DNA of 64,000 nt from Lentzea sp. NEAU-D7 (GTDB taxonomy: Bacteria; Actinomycetota; Actinomycetes; Mycobacteriales; Pseudonocardiaceae): positions 731,761 through 795,760 of the forward strand of contig NZ_JAPJDL010000001.1 of assembly GCF_026242055.1 (NCBI RefSeq). Direction: 5' to 3'. A model generated the notes under the pieces. That model was not told the DNA's origin, did not search any database, and saw only the letters and a list, made by a program, of their open reading frames with translations. The first letter of the stretch is position 1. Every line of letters begins with the position of its first letter. Made by a program: the position numbers and the translations under genes. Shown here in pieces: positions 8,969-17,293 of this stretch.

Positions 8969-10108
8969 TCACTCAGGAGAACGTTCGGTCTCCCCTGGAT
9001 CATCCCCGTCAGGTTGTGACGTAACCATTACGGACCTCGCCTCGATGACTTCGCCCAGGTAGCGCATCACGACGGCCACGGCGGCGGCGACCGGCACGGA
9101 GAAGAACGCGCCCGCGATGCCGTAGAGCGACGTGCCGGCCGTGACGACGAGCAGGACGACCGCCGCGTGCAGGCGCAGGCTGCGCGACTGCAGGATGGGC
9201 TGCAGCACGTTGCCCTCGACCTGCTGCACCACGATGACGATGATCAGCATGATGATCGCCGTGGTCAGGCCGTTGCTGACGAGCGCGACCAGCACGGCCA
9301 GCGCACCGGCGATGAACGCGCCGATGATCGGGACGAAGCCGCCGAGGAACGTCAGCGCGGCCAGCGGCACCGCCAGCGGCACGCCCAGGACGAGCAGGCC
9401 CGCCCCGATGAACACCGCGTCGATCAGCGACACGACGGCCTGGCTGCGGATGAAGCTGCCGAGCGTGACCCAGATCCGCTCCAGCACCGTCGTGACGTGC
9501 CCACCGGCCCGCTCACCGATCAGCCCGCGCACCCAAGGCGTGAACCGCGTGCCGTCCTTGACGAAGAAGAAGGCCAGCAGCAGCGCCACGATCCCGGTCA
9601 CCAGGCCCGACGTCACCGCGCCCGCACCGGTCAGCAGTCCGCCGGCGATCGACCCGATGCTGGACTGGACCTGGTCGACGCCCTGGGCGATCAACCGGTC
9701 GAGATCACTGCCGCGCAGGTTGAACGGCGGCCCTGCCACCCAGTCCTGCAGCTGCCTGACGGCCTTCTGCGCGCTCTGCGCGATCTCCGGCACACCGGAC
9801 GCGATCGACGTCGAGATCGCCGCGATGACCCCGCCCAGCACGCCGAGCCCGACGACCAGCACGATCGTCGCCGCCAGGGCCGAGTTGAGGCCCTTCGACA
9901 TCATCCACCGCGCCGGCGGCCACAGCACCGTCGTGATCAGCAGGGCGAGCAGCACGGGCATGACGACCACCCAGAGCTTCCCGACCAGCCAGAAGACCAT
10001 CCAGAAGCCCAGCGCGGCCAGCGCCACCCGAAGACTCCACCGCGCGAGCCAGCTCACGCCGTGCCCGATGGCCTCACCCTTGTCCACCCACCTGCGATCC
10101 CGTTCCAC
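8969..10108 (-). CDS. AI-2E/PerM-family transmembrane permease
   Basis: Integral membrane protein of the UPF0118 (AI-2E exporter/PerM) family, 379 aa, with about seven to eight hydrophobic helices. These include an N-terminal pair at about residues 27-60, a hydrophobic run before the FFFVKDG motif, and the family segment [22 protein letters not shown] followed by [17 protein letters not shown]. The transported compound is not known for most members. The GTG start at 10108 could also be GTG 10087. Its 3' end abuts msrA, making it the first gene of the four-gene run. Confidence 0.85.
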   Translation of the reverse strand: MERDRRWVDKGEAIGHGVSWLARWSLRVALAALGFWMVFWLVGKLWVVVMPVLLALLITTVLWPPARWMMSKGLNSALAATIVLVVGLGVLGGVIAAISTSIASGVPEIAQSAQKAVRQLQDWVAGPPFNLRGSDLDRLIAQGVDQVQSSIGSIAGGLLTGAGAVTSGLVTGIVALLLAFFFVKDGTRFTPWVRGLIGERAGGHVTTVLERIWVTLGSFIRSQAVVSLIDAVFIGAGLLVLGVPLAVPLAALTFLGGFVPIIGAFIAGALAVLVALVSNGLTTAIIMLIIVIVVQQVEGNVLQPILQSRSLRLHAAVVLLVVTAGTSLYGIAGAFFSVPVAAAVAVVMRYLGEVIEARSVMVTSQPDGDDPGETERSPE

Positions 10109-10160
10109 GTGCCACAGTCTGTCGTGCCCTAGCCCGATCGGGTGGCGGGACGCGCCGAAA

Positions 10161-10556
10161 TCACCCCTGCCCCCAGAACGCGTCCTCCTCCGCCGGGTCG
10201 GCCGTGAACAGCCACACCTCGACGACCTTCCCGTCCGCGACGCGCATCAGGTCGATCCCGGTCCCGTCCATCTCCGCGCCGGACCGCCGGGCGGTCCAGT
10301 GCACCGAAGCCGCCACGACATCGCCGTTCACCATCAGCGGCGCGCTGCGCTTCAAAGCGAAAGTGCCCTCGGACACGGACATCATGCCGCCGAGCATCGC
10401 CCCGACGGCTTCGCTGCCGCGGTGCACGCCCGAGAACCGGTTGCCGCCGGGCTGGTGCCACACGACGTCGTCGGAGAACTGGGCGGCGACGGTGGCGAAG
10501 TCACCGGCCTCCAGGGCGTCGAAGTAGGTGGTGGCGACGGCGAGCGGGGTGGTCAT
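10161..10556 (-). CDS. SnoaL-like (NTF2-fold) protein
   Basis: A 131-residue cone-shaped NTF2-like domain: ATTYFDALEAGDFATVAAQFSDDVVWHQPG, then beta strands SVHWTARRSGAEMDGTGIDLMRVADGKVVEVWLF. Such proteins act as isomerases, hydratases or steroid/polyketide-binding proteins; no specific reaction can be read. ATG 10556 is preceded by GGAG at 6 bases. It is divergent from an HxlR-type regulator, which probably controls it. Confidence 0.75.
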   Translation of the reverse strand: MTTPLAVATTYFDALEAGDFATVAAQFSDDVVWHQPGGNRFSGVHRGSEAVGAMLGGMMSVSEGTFALKRSAPLMVNGDVVAASVHWTARRSGAEMDGTGIDLMRVADGKVVEVWLFTADPAEEDAFWGQG

Positions 10557-10597
10557 AGGTCTCTCCATTTCGTTGCGGTTGACCTATGCTCACGAAA

Positions 10598-10624
10598 GTA
10601 ACCAATTACCTCAACGTAACTAAT
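10598..10624. promoter_or_regulatory. Repeat operator between the SnoaL-like and HxlR genes
   Basis: GTAACCAAT (10598-10606) and GTAACTAAT (10616-10624) are direct repeats 18 bp apart. The first also forms an inverted pair GTAA-CCAA-TTAC. This is the only AT-rich patterned stretch in the 83-bp intergenic region and is the likely site for the HxlR protein. Confidence 0.5.
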
Positions 10625-10639
10625 GGACGGATGTGCGCC

Positions 10640-11008
10640 ATGTCACAGACCATGCCGGACTGGAGCGTGCTCGCGGCCACCTGCCCGTCGCGCACGAGCC
10701 TGGCGCGCATCGCGAACAAGTGGACGGCGATGGCGGTGTCCGTGCTGGGCAACGGGCGCGCGCGGTTCGGCGACCTCAAGGCGCAGCTCGAGGGCATCAG
10801 CGGCAAGGTGCTCACCGAGACGCTGCGGGACCTCGAACGCGACGGGCTGATCACGCGGCACGTGTACGCCGAGGTGCCGCCGCGGGTCGAGTACGAGCTG
10901 ACGGAACTCGGGTTCACGTTGCACGAGCCGCTGCTCGCGCTGTGCCGGTGGGCGGAGGACCACATCGCGGAGGTGCTGGTCAACCGCGAGGCGTACGACT
11001 CGCGCTGA
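10640..11008 (+). CDS. HxlR-family winged-helix regulator
   Basis: Transcription factor of 122 aa, single HxlR domain: TCPSRTSLARIANKWTAMAVSVL, GRARFGDLKAQLEGISGKVLTETLRDLERDGLITR (recognition helix and wing), then the dimer helix. The first cysteine of the usual NCP motif appears in ATCPS. ATG 10640 fits a GGACGG site 9 bases upstream; ATG 10631 is an alternative. It probably represses itself and the divergent SnoaL-like gene. Its 3' end overlaps the convergent monooxygenase by 29 bp. Confidence 0.9.
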   Translation: MSQTMPDWSVLAATCPSRTSLARIANKWTAMAVSVLGNGRARFGDLKAQLEGISGKVLTETLRDLERDGLITRHVYAEVPPRVEYELTELGFTLHEPLLALCRWAEDHIAEVLVNREAYDSR

Positions 11009-12155
11009 CGAGCACGCCGTCGATGTCCGGCGAGACGGAGCCGCGGATCAGTTTCCGCACGACGGGCAGGCCGGAGAGCTGGAACGCCAAGTCGCGCAAC
11101 GAGATCCGCCACGCGGACGACGGCGCCATCCAGCCGATGAACCGCCGCCCGAACTCCTGCGTGTGCTCGACGGCGGGCTTCATCCGGCTCTGATAACGCG
11201 CGAAGGCGCCTTCGGTGCCCGCGGCGAGCTCCTCCGCCAGCACGCAGGCGCCGGTCATCGCGAGTGAAGCACCGTGGCCGGCGAACAGCGAGACCGCACC
11301 GCACGCGTCGCCCACGAGCACGACCTTGCCGCGATGCCACACGGGCATGTCCACTTGGGACACTTCGTCGTAGTAGACGTCCTGCGGCACCACGGAGAGC
11401 AGCGAGGGCGCGACCCAGCCGAGGTCGCCGAACCGTTCCCGCAGCGCCGCGGCCGGATCAGCGGGCAGCTCGGGAGAAGCGGACCGGTAGAGCATCAGCG
11501 CGGCCATCGACCCGTCCCGCACGGCGTAGCAGCCGATCATCCGCTGCGGCACGGTCAGCATCTGGTAGCGGTGACCGATCCGGGCGCTCAGCTCCACGTC
11601 CCGGAACGAGAACGCCGCCGTGTGGTGCCCGAGATAGCGCACGAAGGACGACGACGGCCCGAACACCAGCTCCCGCACCCGCGAGTGCACCCCGTCGGCG
11701 CCGACGACCAGGTCGAACTCCCCCGAGGACCCGTCCGAGAACGTCACCCGCCCGTCGTCCACGGCGGACACCGTTGTGCCACAACGGATCGAGGCCCGCA
11801 GGTCATCACGGACCACCGACGCGAGATCGCCGCGCAACAGGCTGATCACCCCGTCCGCGACCGCCTCGTAGGCGGCCGTGGAGATCTCGGCGCGCCGACG
11901 CCCCGAGGAGTCCACGCTCGTCACCGACGAGATCGGCGCCCGCCGCGCCTCCAGCGCCGGCAGCAGGCCCATCCGCCGTGCCACCTCGTGACCCGGTCCG
12001 AAGAAGTCGATCATGTAGCCGCCCGCGCGGAACGACGGTGCCTTCTCCACCACCGAGACGTCCCACCCGGCGCGCTCCAGCCACCACGCGGAGGTGAGCC
12101 CGGCGATCCCCGCCCCGACGATCAACGCACGCTGCTGGGCATTCGACTTAGGCAT
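10980..12155 (-). CDS. FAD-dependent monooxygenase (class A)
   Basis: Soluble flavoprotein hydroxylase of the PHBH/tetracycline-monooxygenase type, 391 aa. Rossmann motif GAGIAGLTSAWWLERAGW near residues 14-31, the DG motif VVGADGVHSRVRE near 152-164, and the second FAD motif VLVGDACGAVSLFAGHGASLAM. Sequence flavour resembles enzymes that inactivate small drugs or pigments; the substrate is unknown. ATG 12155 follows TAAGTT by 6 bases, a leaderless promoter. The TetR gene lies immediately upstream on the same strand with the same promoter element, so the two are probably co-regulated. Confidence 0.85.
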   Translation of the reverse strand: MPKSNAQQRALIVGAGIAGLTSAWWLERAGWDVSVVEKAPSFRAGGYMIDFFGPGHEVARRMGLLPALEARRAPISSVTSVDSSGRRRAEISTAAYEAVADGVISLLRGDLASVVRDDLRASIRCGTTVSAVDDGRVTFSDGSSGEFDLVVGADGVHSRVRELVFGPSSSFVRYLGHHTAAFSFRDVELSARIGHRYQMLTVPQRMIGCYAVRDGSMAALMLYRSASPELPADPAAALRERFGDLGWVAPSLLSVVPQDVYYDEVSQVDMPVWHRGKVVLVGDACGAVSLFAGHGASLAMTGACVLAEELAAGTEGAFARYQSRMKPAVEHTQEFGRRFIGWMAPSSAWRISLRDLAFQLSGLPVVRKLIRGSVSPDIDGVLVSASRTPRG

Positions 12156-12169
12156 ATGCCCAACTTAGC
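12151..12169 (-). promoter_or_regulatory. Leaderless promoter and palindrome at the monooxygenase start
   Basis: On the minus strand GCTAAGTTG (12169-12161) is followed 5 bases later by the ATG. TAAGTT fits the TANNNT -10 hexamer placed 6 bases before a leaderless start. The start codon lies in the palindrome GGCATATGCC (12151-12160), a possible operator of the neighbouring TetR protein. The same nine bases at the same spacing precede the TetR gene. Confidence 0.55.
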
Positions 12170-12201
12170 ACTCGCGGACGCGTTCGCCGAGACCGCGCAG
12201 G

Positions 12202-12759
12202 TCAGCCCGCGACGAGGCGCCGGAACGGACCCGCGACCACGCGGAAGTCGACCGACGAGTCCAGCGCGCGGTGCAGCACCAGCCCGTCGATGGCCGCTCC
12301 CAGCAACAACGCCACCGCGTCGGCGTCCCGCACACCCGCGGTCCGCAGCCACTCGGCGACCCGCGCCCGGAAGTCCGCGACCAGCTCCGCCAGCCCCGCC
12401 CGCAGCTCGGGCAGCCGATGCGCGGCGAGGAACGCCTCGGCCAGCAGCAACGACTCGGGATCCGCACCCGTGAAGCGGGACAGGTCCTCGAAGATCCGCT
12501 CGACGCCCTCGGCCGGCGACGCGGTTCCGAGCGCCTGCGCCGACTCGGCCAGCACCCGCGCGGCGCGCTGGAGCGCGGCCGTCGACAGCAGCTCCGGCAC
12601 CGACGAGAAGTGGTAGTGCACGAGCGCCGCGTTGACGCCCGCCCGTTCGGCGACCAGCCGCGTGGTCACCGCACCCCAGCCGACCTCGCCCACGAGCCGC
12701 GCGGCGGCGTCGATCAGTTGTTCACGGGTGCGGCGACCTCGGTCGGCTGATTTGGGCAC
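12202..12759 (-). CDS. TetR-family regulator
   Basis: A 185-residue TetR repressor; HTH VTTRLVAERAGVNAALVHYHF at about residues 30-50, then a helical ligand domain. It starts at GTG 12759 exactly 6 bases after TAAGTT, so it is probably leaderless and autoregulated through a site shared with the downstream flavin monooxygenase. The upstream SRPBCC gene ends only 9 bases before it, and that gene's stop codon lies inside the promoter element. Confidence 0.9.
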   Translation of the reverse strand: MPKSADRGRRTREQLIDAAARLVGEVGWGAVTTRLVAERAGVNAALVHYHFSSVPELLSTAALQRAARVLAESAQALGTASPAEGVERIFEDLSRFTGADPESLLLAEAFLAAHRLPELRAGLAELVADFRARVAEWLRTAGVRDADAVALLLGAAIDGLVLHRALDSSVDFRVVAGPFRRLVAG

Positions 12760-12764
12760 GCGTT

Positions 12765-12773
12765 CAACTTAGC
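12765..12773 (-). promoter_or_regulatory. Leaderless promoter element of the TetR gene
   Basis: GCTAAGTTG, identical in sequence and spacing (5 bases to the start codon) to the element at 12161-12169. It contains the TAA stop of the preceding SRPBCC gene. Confidence 0.55.
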
Positions 12774-13197
12774 TTTCGGCCTTCTTCGTGAACGCCTCGA
12801 GCACCTCGGACCAGCCGCCCGTGTTGTCCTGCAGGGCCTTCGCGCGCAGCTCCTCCGAGCCCGCGAGCCGCGAGAACCCGCTCTCCACGACCTTGAGCCG
12901 AGTCGCCGCACCCTCGGGCGTGAGCGTGAACTCGACGAGCGTCGTGTTGTCCTCGCTCAGCTCCTGCCCGCCGAACGCGCTCGCCCAGCGGTAGGACACG
13001 TACGTCTGCGGCGTCACGGTCTCGACCCTGACCGGGAAGTCGCCGTACTGCTCGTTCTTGCAAAGGGTCGTCTCCCCCTCGACCGCGGTGCCGGACGGCT
13101 GTGTGGCCACCCAGAACCCCGGCTCGGTCACCAGCTGCCAGACCCGCGCCAACGGTGCTTCGATCAGGGTCTCGCGTTCGATCCGGTCCACGCTCAC
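12769..13197 (-). CDS. SRPBCC (AHSA1/START-like) protein
   Basis: A 142-residue protein with the SRPBCC ligand-binding fold: RETLIEAPLARVWQLVTEPGFWV at the N-terminus, the VSYRWASAF strand, TTLVEFTLTPEGAATRLKVVESGF, and a C-terminal helix NTGGWSEVLEAFTKKAE. These domains bind hydrophobic ligands or act as ATPase activators. GTG 13197 has GGGAG 5 bases upstream. Similar proteins often pair with ArsR regulators; none is adjacent, but two strong palindromes precede the gene. Confidence 0.8.
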   Translation of the reverse strand: MSVDRIERETLIEAPLARVWQLVTEPGFWVATQPSGTAVEGETTLCKNEQYGDFPVRVETVTPQTYVSYRWASAFGGQELSEDNTTLVEFTLTPEGAATRLKVVESGFSRLAGSEELRAKALQDNTGGWSEVLEAFTKKAES

Positions 13198-13221
13198 GAC
13201 AACTCCCAGGTCCGCCAATAA

Positions 13222-13273
13222 GTGCAACCCCAGAGTTGCACATCCCCCCGAGGATGCGCAACCCCAGGGTTGC
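13222..13273. promoter_or_regulatory. Tandem palindromic operators before the SRPBCC gene
   Basis: GTGCAACCCCAGAGTTGCAC (13222-13241) and GCAACCCCAGGGTTGC (13258-13273) share the core GCAACCCCAGNGTTGC. Arms are 7 bp, centres 34 bp apart. They look like two sites for one dimeric regulator, but the regulator is not obvious in the window. Confidence 0.6.
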
Positions 13274-13307
13274 ATGTCTCTCCCGCGCCCCGAACGCGGG
13301 AGAAGGT

Positions 13308-14381
13308 CTAGGGGCGGCCGCCCAGCGCGTCCACCACCGCGGAGGTCACCGCGTAGGACTCGCGGACGGTGCCCTTCTCCAGACCGCCCTCGTCCTCGGG
13401 CAGGTCCTCGGCCACGGTCGACCGGCCACCGATGAAGTCGCCGTTCTCCGGGTCGACGATGATCTCGCTGAAGTCGTCGCCCTGCCTGATGCCGAGCGCG
13501 ACGCCTTCCTTGCCGTCGAGGTTGGCCTTCTTGTCCGTGACGACCAGCCCCGGCACCAGCGCGACCGCCCGGAAGATGTTCGCCCGCACGTCGGCGGGGA
13601 ACACGCCCGACTGCAGAGCTGTGCGAGCCGACGACAGCACGCCCGGGTCACCGGTCCCGTTCTCGGCTTCGAGCCTGGCGTAGAGCTCCTTCGGGTCCTT
13701 CGGCAACGACGCGATGAACTCCGGCGTGGGGCTGCCGAGCGAGCCGGTGGTGCACCGGTCCGGCTGCCCCTCGGCGAAGTAGGAGTAGTTGCCGCACTTG
13801 GCGCGGAACTCCTGGCCGTCCTTGAACGACGTACCGGCGTCCGGCCGGCCGTCACCCTCGTGTCCGTCCAGCCACCTCACGGAGTTGATCTTGTTCCGGA
13901 ACAGCCACTCGCCGCGGCGGTCGGCGGGAATCCACTCCTCCTGGACCAGGTCGGTCGTCGAGGCGTGCCCGGAGCCGAGCTCCACCGTGATGCCCTCGGA
14001 ACGGGTGCGCACGTAGCGGAACTGGCCGGGCGCGAGAGGCCGCTCGACCACGCGGGAGGCCAGGTCGGCGGCCTTGGTCAGCTCCTCGGCGGCGCTCACC
14101 GGGTTGCTGCCGACGCCGGTGAGGTCGACGGTCGACGCGGCCAGGCCACCGCCGGTCAGCACGGCCACGGCGGCCGCGGCGGCGAGCCAGCGGGTGCGGC
14201 GACGCGGCCGGGTCCGCACGCCGGCGGCGATCGGCCCGGCCGCTTCGGCGCGTGCCTGGAGAGCGGCGGCCAGGGCGTTCCTGCCCGCGGCGACGTCGAA
14301 CTGGACGGGCTCGTCGCCGGCGCGCGAGAGGGCGGCGTCGAGCACTCGGTCGAGGGTCTCGGGCTTGGTGGGCTCAGACAT
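13308..14381 (-). CDS. Membrane-anchored CU044_5270-type protein (sigma-factor partner)
   Basis: A 357-residue protein with a cytoplasmic N-terminus (TLDRVLDAALSRAGDEPVQFD), one membrane segment near residues 63-82 (WLAAAAAVAVLTGGGLAAST), and a long extracytoplasmic part. It matches the actinobacterial CU044_5270-type family usually encoded after an ECF sigma factor. Its ATG overlaps the end of the sigma-factor gene by 8 bp, so the two are translationally coupled. An anti-sigma or sensor role is inferred from this arrangement; a zinc-finger HxxxCxxC anti-sigma motif is absent. Confidence 0.75.
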   Translation of the reverse strand: MSEPTKPETLDRVLDAALSRAGDEPVQFDVAAGRNALAAALQARAEAAGPIAAGVRTRPRRRTRWLAAAAAVAVLTGGGLAASTVDLTGVGSNPVSAAEELTKAADLASRVVERPLAPGQFRYVRTRSEGITVELGSGHASTTDLVQEEWIPADRRGEWLFRNKINSVRWLDGHEGDGRPDAGTSFKDGQEFRAKCGNYSYFAEGQPDRCTTGSLGSPTPEFIASLPKDPKELYARLEAENGTGDPGVLSSARTALQSGVFPADVRANIFRAVALVPGLVVTDKKANLDGKEGVALGIRQGDDFSEIIVDPENGDFIGGRSTVAEDLPEDEGGLEKGTVRESYAVTSAVVDALGGRP

Positions 14382-15018
14382 GGCTGTCCTCGGTGAAGTC
14401 GTGGGCGGTTGCGGCGAGGCGGGTGCGCAGCCGTGCCCGGCCGCGGTGCAGGCGGGTGCGCACGGTGGCCACCGGGACGTCGAGCGCCACGGCGATCTCG
14501 GCGGGCGTGAAGTCCGCCCACGCGTGCAGCAGCAGCACCTCGCGTTCCTCGACGCGCAGTTCGGCGAGCCAGGAGGTGAGCGGTCCGGCGAGCACGTCGG
14601 CGTCCGCCGCGGCACTCACCCGGTCACCGATGTCGGCCTCGTCGGTGCGGGCCGCGTGCTCCTTGCTCCACGCCCGCAGCTTGCGTTCCTCGGCACGCAC
14701 GTGGCCCCGCAACAGGTTCGTCGCCACCCCGTAGAGCCAGGCCCGCACGGCGTCCGCGTCGTAGGCCTGCCCGGCGCGCTGGTCCCAGAGCACCAGGAAC
14801 GCCTCCGAGACCACGTCCTGCGCCGTGTCGGGACCGACCCGCCTGGCCACGTAGCGGTGCAACCGCCCGGCCGTCGATTCGTAGACCTCCAGCAGCGCGG
14901 CCTCGTCCAGCAAGGCCGGCGCCGCTCCTGGTGTCAGCGCCACGGGCGCCGCTTCGGTTCGCACAGACCTACCTGGCCGCAGGGGCCAGAAGCGTTCCCG
15001 GCGTGTGCTCACCGCCAC
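14374..15018 (-). CDS. ECF RNA polymerase sigma factor
   Basis: Extracytoplasmic-function sigma factor of 214 aa. Region 2 runs through RLHRYVARRVGPDTAQDVVSEAFLVLWDQ and ADAVRAWLYGVATNLLRGHVRAEER (about residues 52-110); region 4 is VEEREVLLLHAWADFTPAEIAVALDVPVATVRTRLHRGRARLR (about 158-200). There is no C-terminal extension. GTG 15018 is the furthest start; GTG 15012 is an alternative. The overlapping membrane protein gene downstream is the likely regulator. Confidence 0.9.
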   Translation of the reverse strand: MAVSTRRERFWPLRPGRSVRTEAAPVALTPGAAPALLDEAALLEVYESTAGRLHRYVARRVGPDTAQDVVSEAFLVLWDQRAGQAYDADAVRAWLYGVATNLLRGHVRAEERKLRAWSKEHAARTDEADIGDRVSAAADADVLAGPLTSWLAELRVEEREVLLLHAWADFTPAEIAVALDVPVATVRTRLHRGRARLRTRLAATAHDFTEDSHV

Positions 15019-15034
15019 ATCGTGCGGCAGCCGG

Positions 15035-15601
15035 TCAGATCTCGCGCGGGAACGGGTGCCGGGCGGCGAACTCGGTCGCGGTCATGCCGAACAGCACCAC
15101 GTCGTGGTGGCGGCCGGCGAAGAACTCGTGGTCGCGCAGCCTGCCCTCCTCGGTGAAACCGAGCTTGCGGTGCAACGCGATCGAGGCGTCGTTGAAGGCC
15201 CACACGCTGGCCCCGCACTTGTGGAACCGCCGCTCGCCGAACATGAAGCCGAGCAGCAGCCGCACGGCTTCCGTCGCGTAGCCGCGTCCTTTGTGCTCGG
15301 CGCCGATCGCGACGCCGTACCTGAACCGGCCCGCGCGGTGGTCGATCTCACTGGTGGTCACCATGCCGACCGGTACTCCACCGGCGAGCGACTCGACGGC
15401 GAGCACCATCCTGTCGTCCTCCGGCTTCCTCAGCGCGGTCGTCTGCGCCCACTCCCGCTGGGCGGCGGCGGATCGCGGCGGATGAACGCGATCCGCGCGC
15501 CGCATGTCGCCCGTGTTCTCGTCGAACCTCTGAAACGCGTCCCAGTCCTCCGGTTCGACGCCGCGCAGCCGGACGACTTCTCCTACCCAGGCAGAGGTCA
15601 T
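15035..15601 (-). CDS. RimJ/RimL-like GNAT acetyltransferase
   Basis: A 188-residue N-acetyltransferase of the RimJ/RimL type. The N-terminus VVRLRGVEPEDWDAFQRFDEN is the usual first strand and helix, followed by FRYGVAIGAEHKGRGYATEAVRLLLGFMF (acetyl-CoA loop H-K-G-R-G-Y-A) and HKCGASVWAFNDASIALHRKLGFTEEGRLRD. Substrates of this group include protein N-termini and small amines. It is divergent from the LexA-family gene (57 bp between starts); no Shine-Dalgarno sequence is visible. Confidence 0.85.
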   Translation of the reverse strand: MTSAWVGEVVRLRGVEPEDWDAFQRFDENTGDMRRADRVHPPRSAAAQREWAQTTALRKPEDDRMVLAVESLAGGVPVGMVTTSEIDHRAGRFRYGVAIGAEHKGRGYATEAVRLLLGFMFGERRFHKCGASVWAFNDASIALHRKLGFTEEGRLRDHEFFAGRHHDVVLFGMTATEFAARHPFPREI

Positions 15602-15658
15602 CGCATGATCGAACGACCACCCGATCGTGTCTGGCAAGCGGATTACTACTATCGACCG

Positions 15659-16318
15659 ATGACCGCCTACGACGATCTCGAGCTCGACACGACGGTGCTG
15701 CCGGAGCGCCAGCAGAGGATCCTGGTCGCCATTCGCGACTGGGTCGTCGAGCACGGCTACTCCCCCAGCACCCGCGAGATCGGCGAGGCCGTCGGCCTGA
15801 AGTCGTCCTCCAGCGTCTCCCGGCACCTGTCGGCGTTGGAGGACAAGGGTTTCCTCAAGCGCGGCGGCTCGGTGACGCGGCCGATGGACGTGCGGGTCTT
15901 CCTCAGCGGGGCGCCGATGGCGCCGGGGATGACCTCCGAGGACTCGATCTCGGTGCCGGTCGTCGGTGACATCGCCGCCGGTGCGCCGATCTCCGCCGTC
16001 GAGCACGTGGACGAGGTGCTGCACCTGCCGCGTGGTCTGGTCGGCCGGGGCAGCAACGTGTTCGCGCTGCGCGTGCGCGGCGACTCGATGGTCGACGCCG
16101 CGATCTGCGACGGCGACACGGTCGTGGTGCGGCAGACGCACGAGGCGTACAACGGGCAGATCGTCGCCGCCATGATCGAGGAGGAGGCGACGGTCAAGGT
16201 GTACCAGCGCAAGGGCGGCCACGTGTACCTGGAGCCGCGCAACGCCGACTACCCCGTGATCGACGGGGACAAGGCCGTCATCCTCGGCATCGTCGTGTCG
16301 GTGCTCCGGAGCGTCTGA
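15659..16318 (+). CDS. lexA: LexA-family repressor (S24 autoprotease)
   Basis: A 219-residue LexA-type protein: winged-helix DNA-binding domain with STREIGEAVGLKSSSSVSRHLSALEDKGFL (about residues 37-66), self-cleavage bond Ala107-Gly108 in DIAAGAPI, catalytic Ser143 in GDSMVD and Lys180 in ATVKVYQ. By family it represses genes until RecA stimulates its cleavage. ATG 15659 lies 6 bases after TACTAT, so the mRNA is probably leaderless. I could not find a canonical CGAAC-N4-GTTCG box upstream, so either it is not autoregulated in the usual way or it is a LexA paralogue with another operator. Confidence 0.85.
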   Translation: MTAYDDLELDTTVLPERQQRILVAIRDWVVEHGYSPSTREIGEAVGLKSSSSVSRHLSALEDKGFLKRGGSVTRPMDVRVFLSGAPMAPGMTSEDSISVPVVGDIAAGAPISAVEHVDEVLHLPRGLVGRGSNVFALRVRGDSMVDAAICDGDTVVVRQTHEAYNGQIVAAMIEEEATVKVYQRKGGHVYLEPRNADYPVIDGDKAVILGIVVSVLRSV

Positions 16319-16343
16319 GGTCTGTCCACTCAGGACTGATCAC

Positions 16344-17237
16344 TCAGAGGACGCCCCAGTCGCGTGACCGCAGGTGCTCCGCGACGGCGTCCGTGGCGGG
16401 CGTGGTCGTGCCGCGGGTGACGACGTAGAGGGTGTTGAGCGGGGGCACCTCCGGGTGGTGCAGCTGCTCGACGGAACCGGCGGCCAGCGCCGGTTCGGCG
16501 AGGTAGCGCGGCAGGGCGGACACGCCCGCCCCGGCGATCACCGCGGCCAGCACGGCGCGCAGGTCGGGCACGGTGACGGCGACGGCGTTCGCCGGGCGCG
16601 TGCCGAACTCGCTGCGCCAGTAGCGCCGGATGATCGGCAGGGCGCCGTCGTAGGCGACGAGCGGCAGGTGTTCGAGGGCCCGCGCGGGGTCCGCGGCCAG
16701 CAGGTCCCGGTCCACGGTCCTGGCCAGCAGGGGTGGCCCGACCAGCAGGAACTCCTCGTCGGTGACCGGTGCGGCGGTGAATCCCGCACCGGGGCGCACG
16801 GAGGACAGGACCACGTCCAGCTTCGCGGCCCGGAGTGCGGCGAGCAGGTCGCCGGCCAGGCCGAACGTCACCTCCAGCCGAAGTCCCCTGCCGGTCAGCG
16901 GGGCGAGCGCGGGCAGGCCTCGCACGGTCATGAACTCGGCCGCTCCCCCGATCCGGACCGTGCCTTCTAGGGTTCCGCCGGAGTCGAGCGCGGTGCGGAG
17001 CTGGTCGACGTGCTGGCCGACGCGGCGGGCCAGGTCGTCGGCACGGGGCGTGGGCGTGACGCCGCGGCCGCCCCGCACGAACAGCGGTTCGCCGAGCTCC
17101 TTCTCCAGCCTGGCGAGCTGGCCGCTGACCGCGGGCTGGGTGAGCCCCCGCCTGGTGGCCGCGCCGGTGAGCGAGCCGGCCCGGTAGATCTCCAGGAACG
17201 TCGCCAGCAGGTCCAGGTCCGTCAAGTTGGCAGCCAT
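16344..17237 (-). CDS. LysR-family regulator
   Basis: A 297-residue LysR regulator: N-terminal HTH LLATFLEIYRAGSLTGAATRRGLTQPAVSGQLARLEKELGEPLF (about residues 10-52) followed by a periplasmic-binding-like effector domain. It is divergent from the DJ-1/PfpI gene, which is its probable target. Its ATG lies inside a perfect palindrome at 17236-17249, suggesting autorepression. Confidence 0.9.
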   Translation of the reverse strand: MAANLTDLDLLATFLEIYRAGSLTGAATRRGLTQPAVSGQLARLEKELGEPLFVRGGRGVTPTPRADDLARRVGQHVDQLRTALDSGGTLEGTVRIGGAAEFMTVRGLPALAPLTGRGLRLEVTFGLAGDLLAALRAAKLDVVLSSVRPGAGFTAAPVTDEEFLLVGPPLLARTVDRDLLAADPARALEHLPLVAYDGALPIIRRYWRSEFGTRPANAVAVTVPDLRAVLAAVIAGAGVSALPRYLAEPALAAGSVEQLHHPEVPPLNTLYVVTRGTTTPATDAVAEHLRSRDWGVL

Positions 17238-17249
17238 AAGTCAACTTAT
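17236..17249. promoter_or_regulatory. LysR-type palindrome at the regulator start
   Basis: ATAAGTCAACTTAT, a perfect 6-2-6 palindrome containing a T-N-A type LysR core. It overlaps the LysR start codon and lies 45 bp from the divergent DJ-1 gene. Confidence 0.6.
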
Positions 17250-17293
17250 AGCTCATCCGTCGCGTTCTGCGGATCTGTGATGTTCTGTTCGAC

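Noticed and set aside
15601..15660. SOS box before the LexA-family gene
   Set aside because: CGAAC occurs but the matching GTTCG half is missing at the needed spacing.
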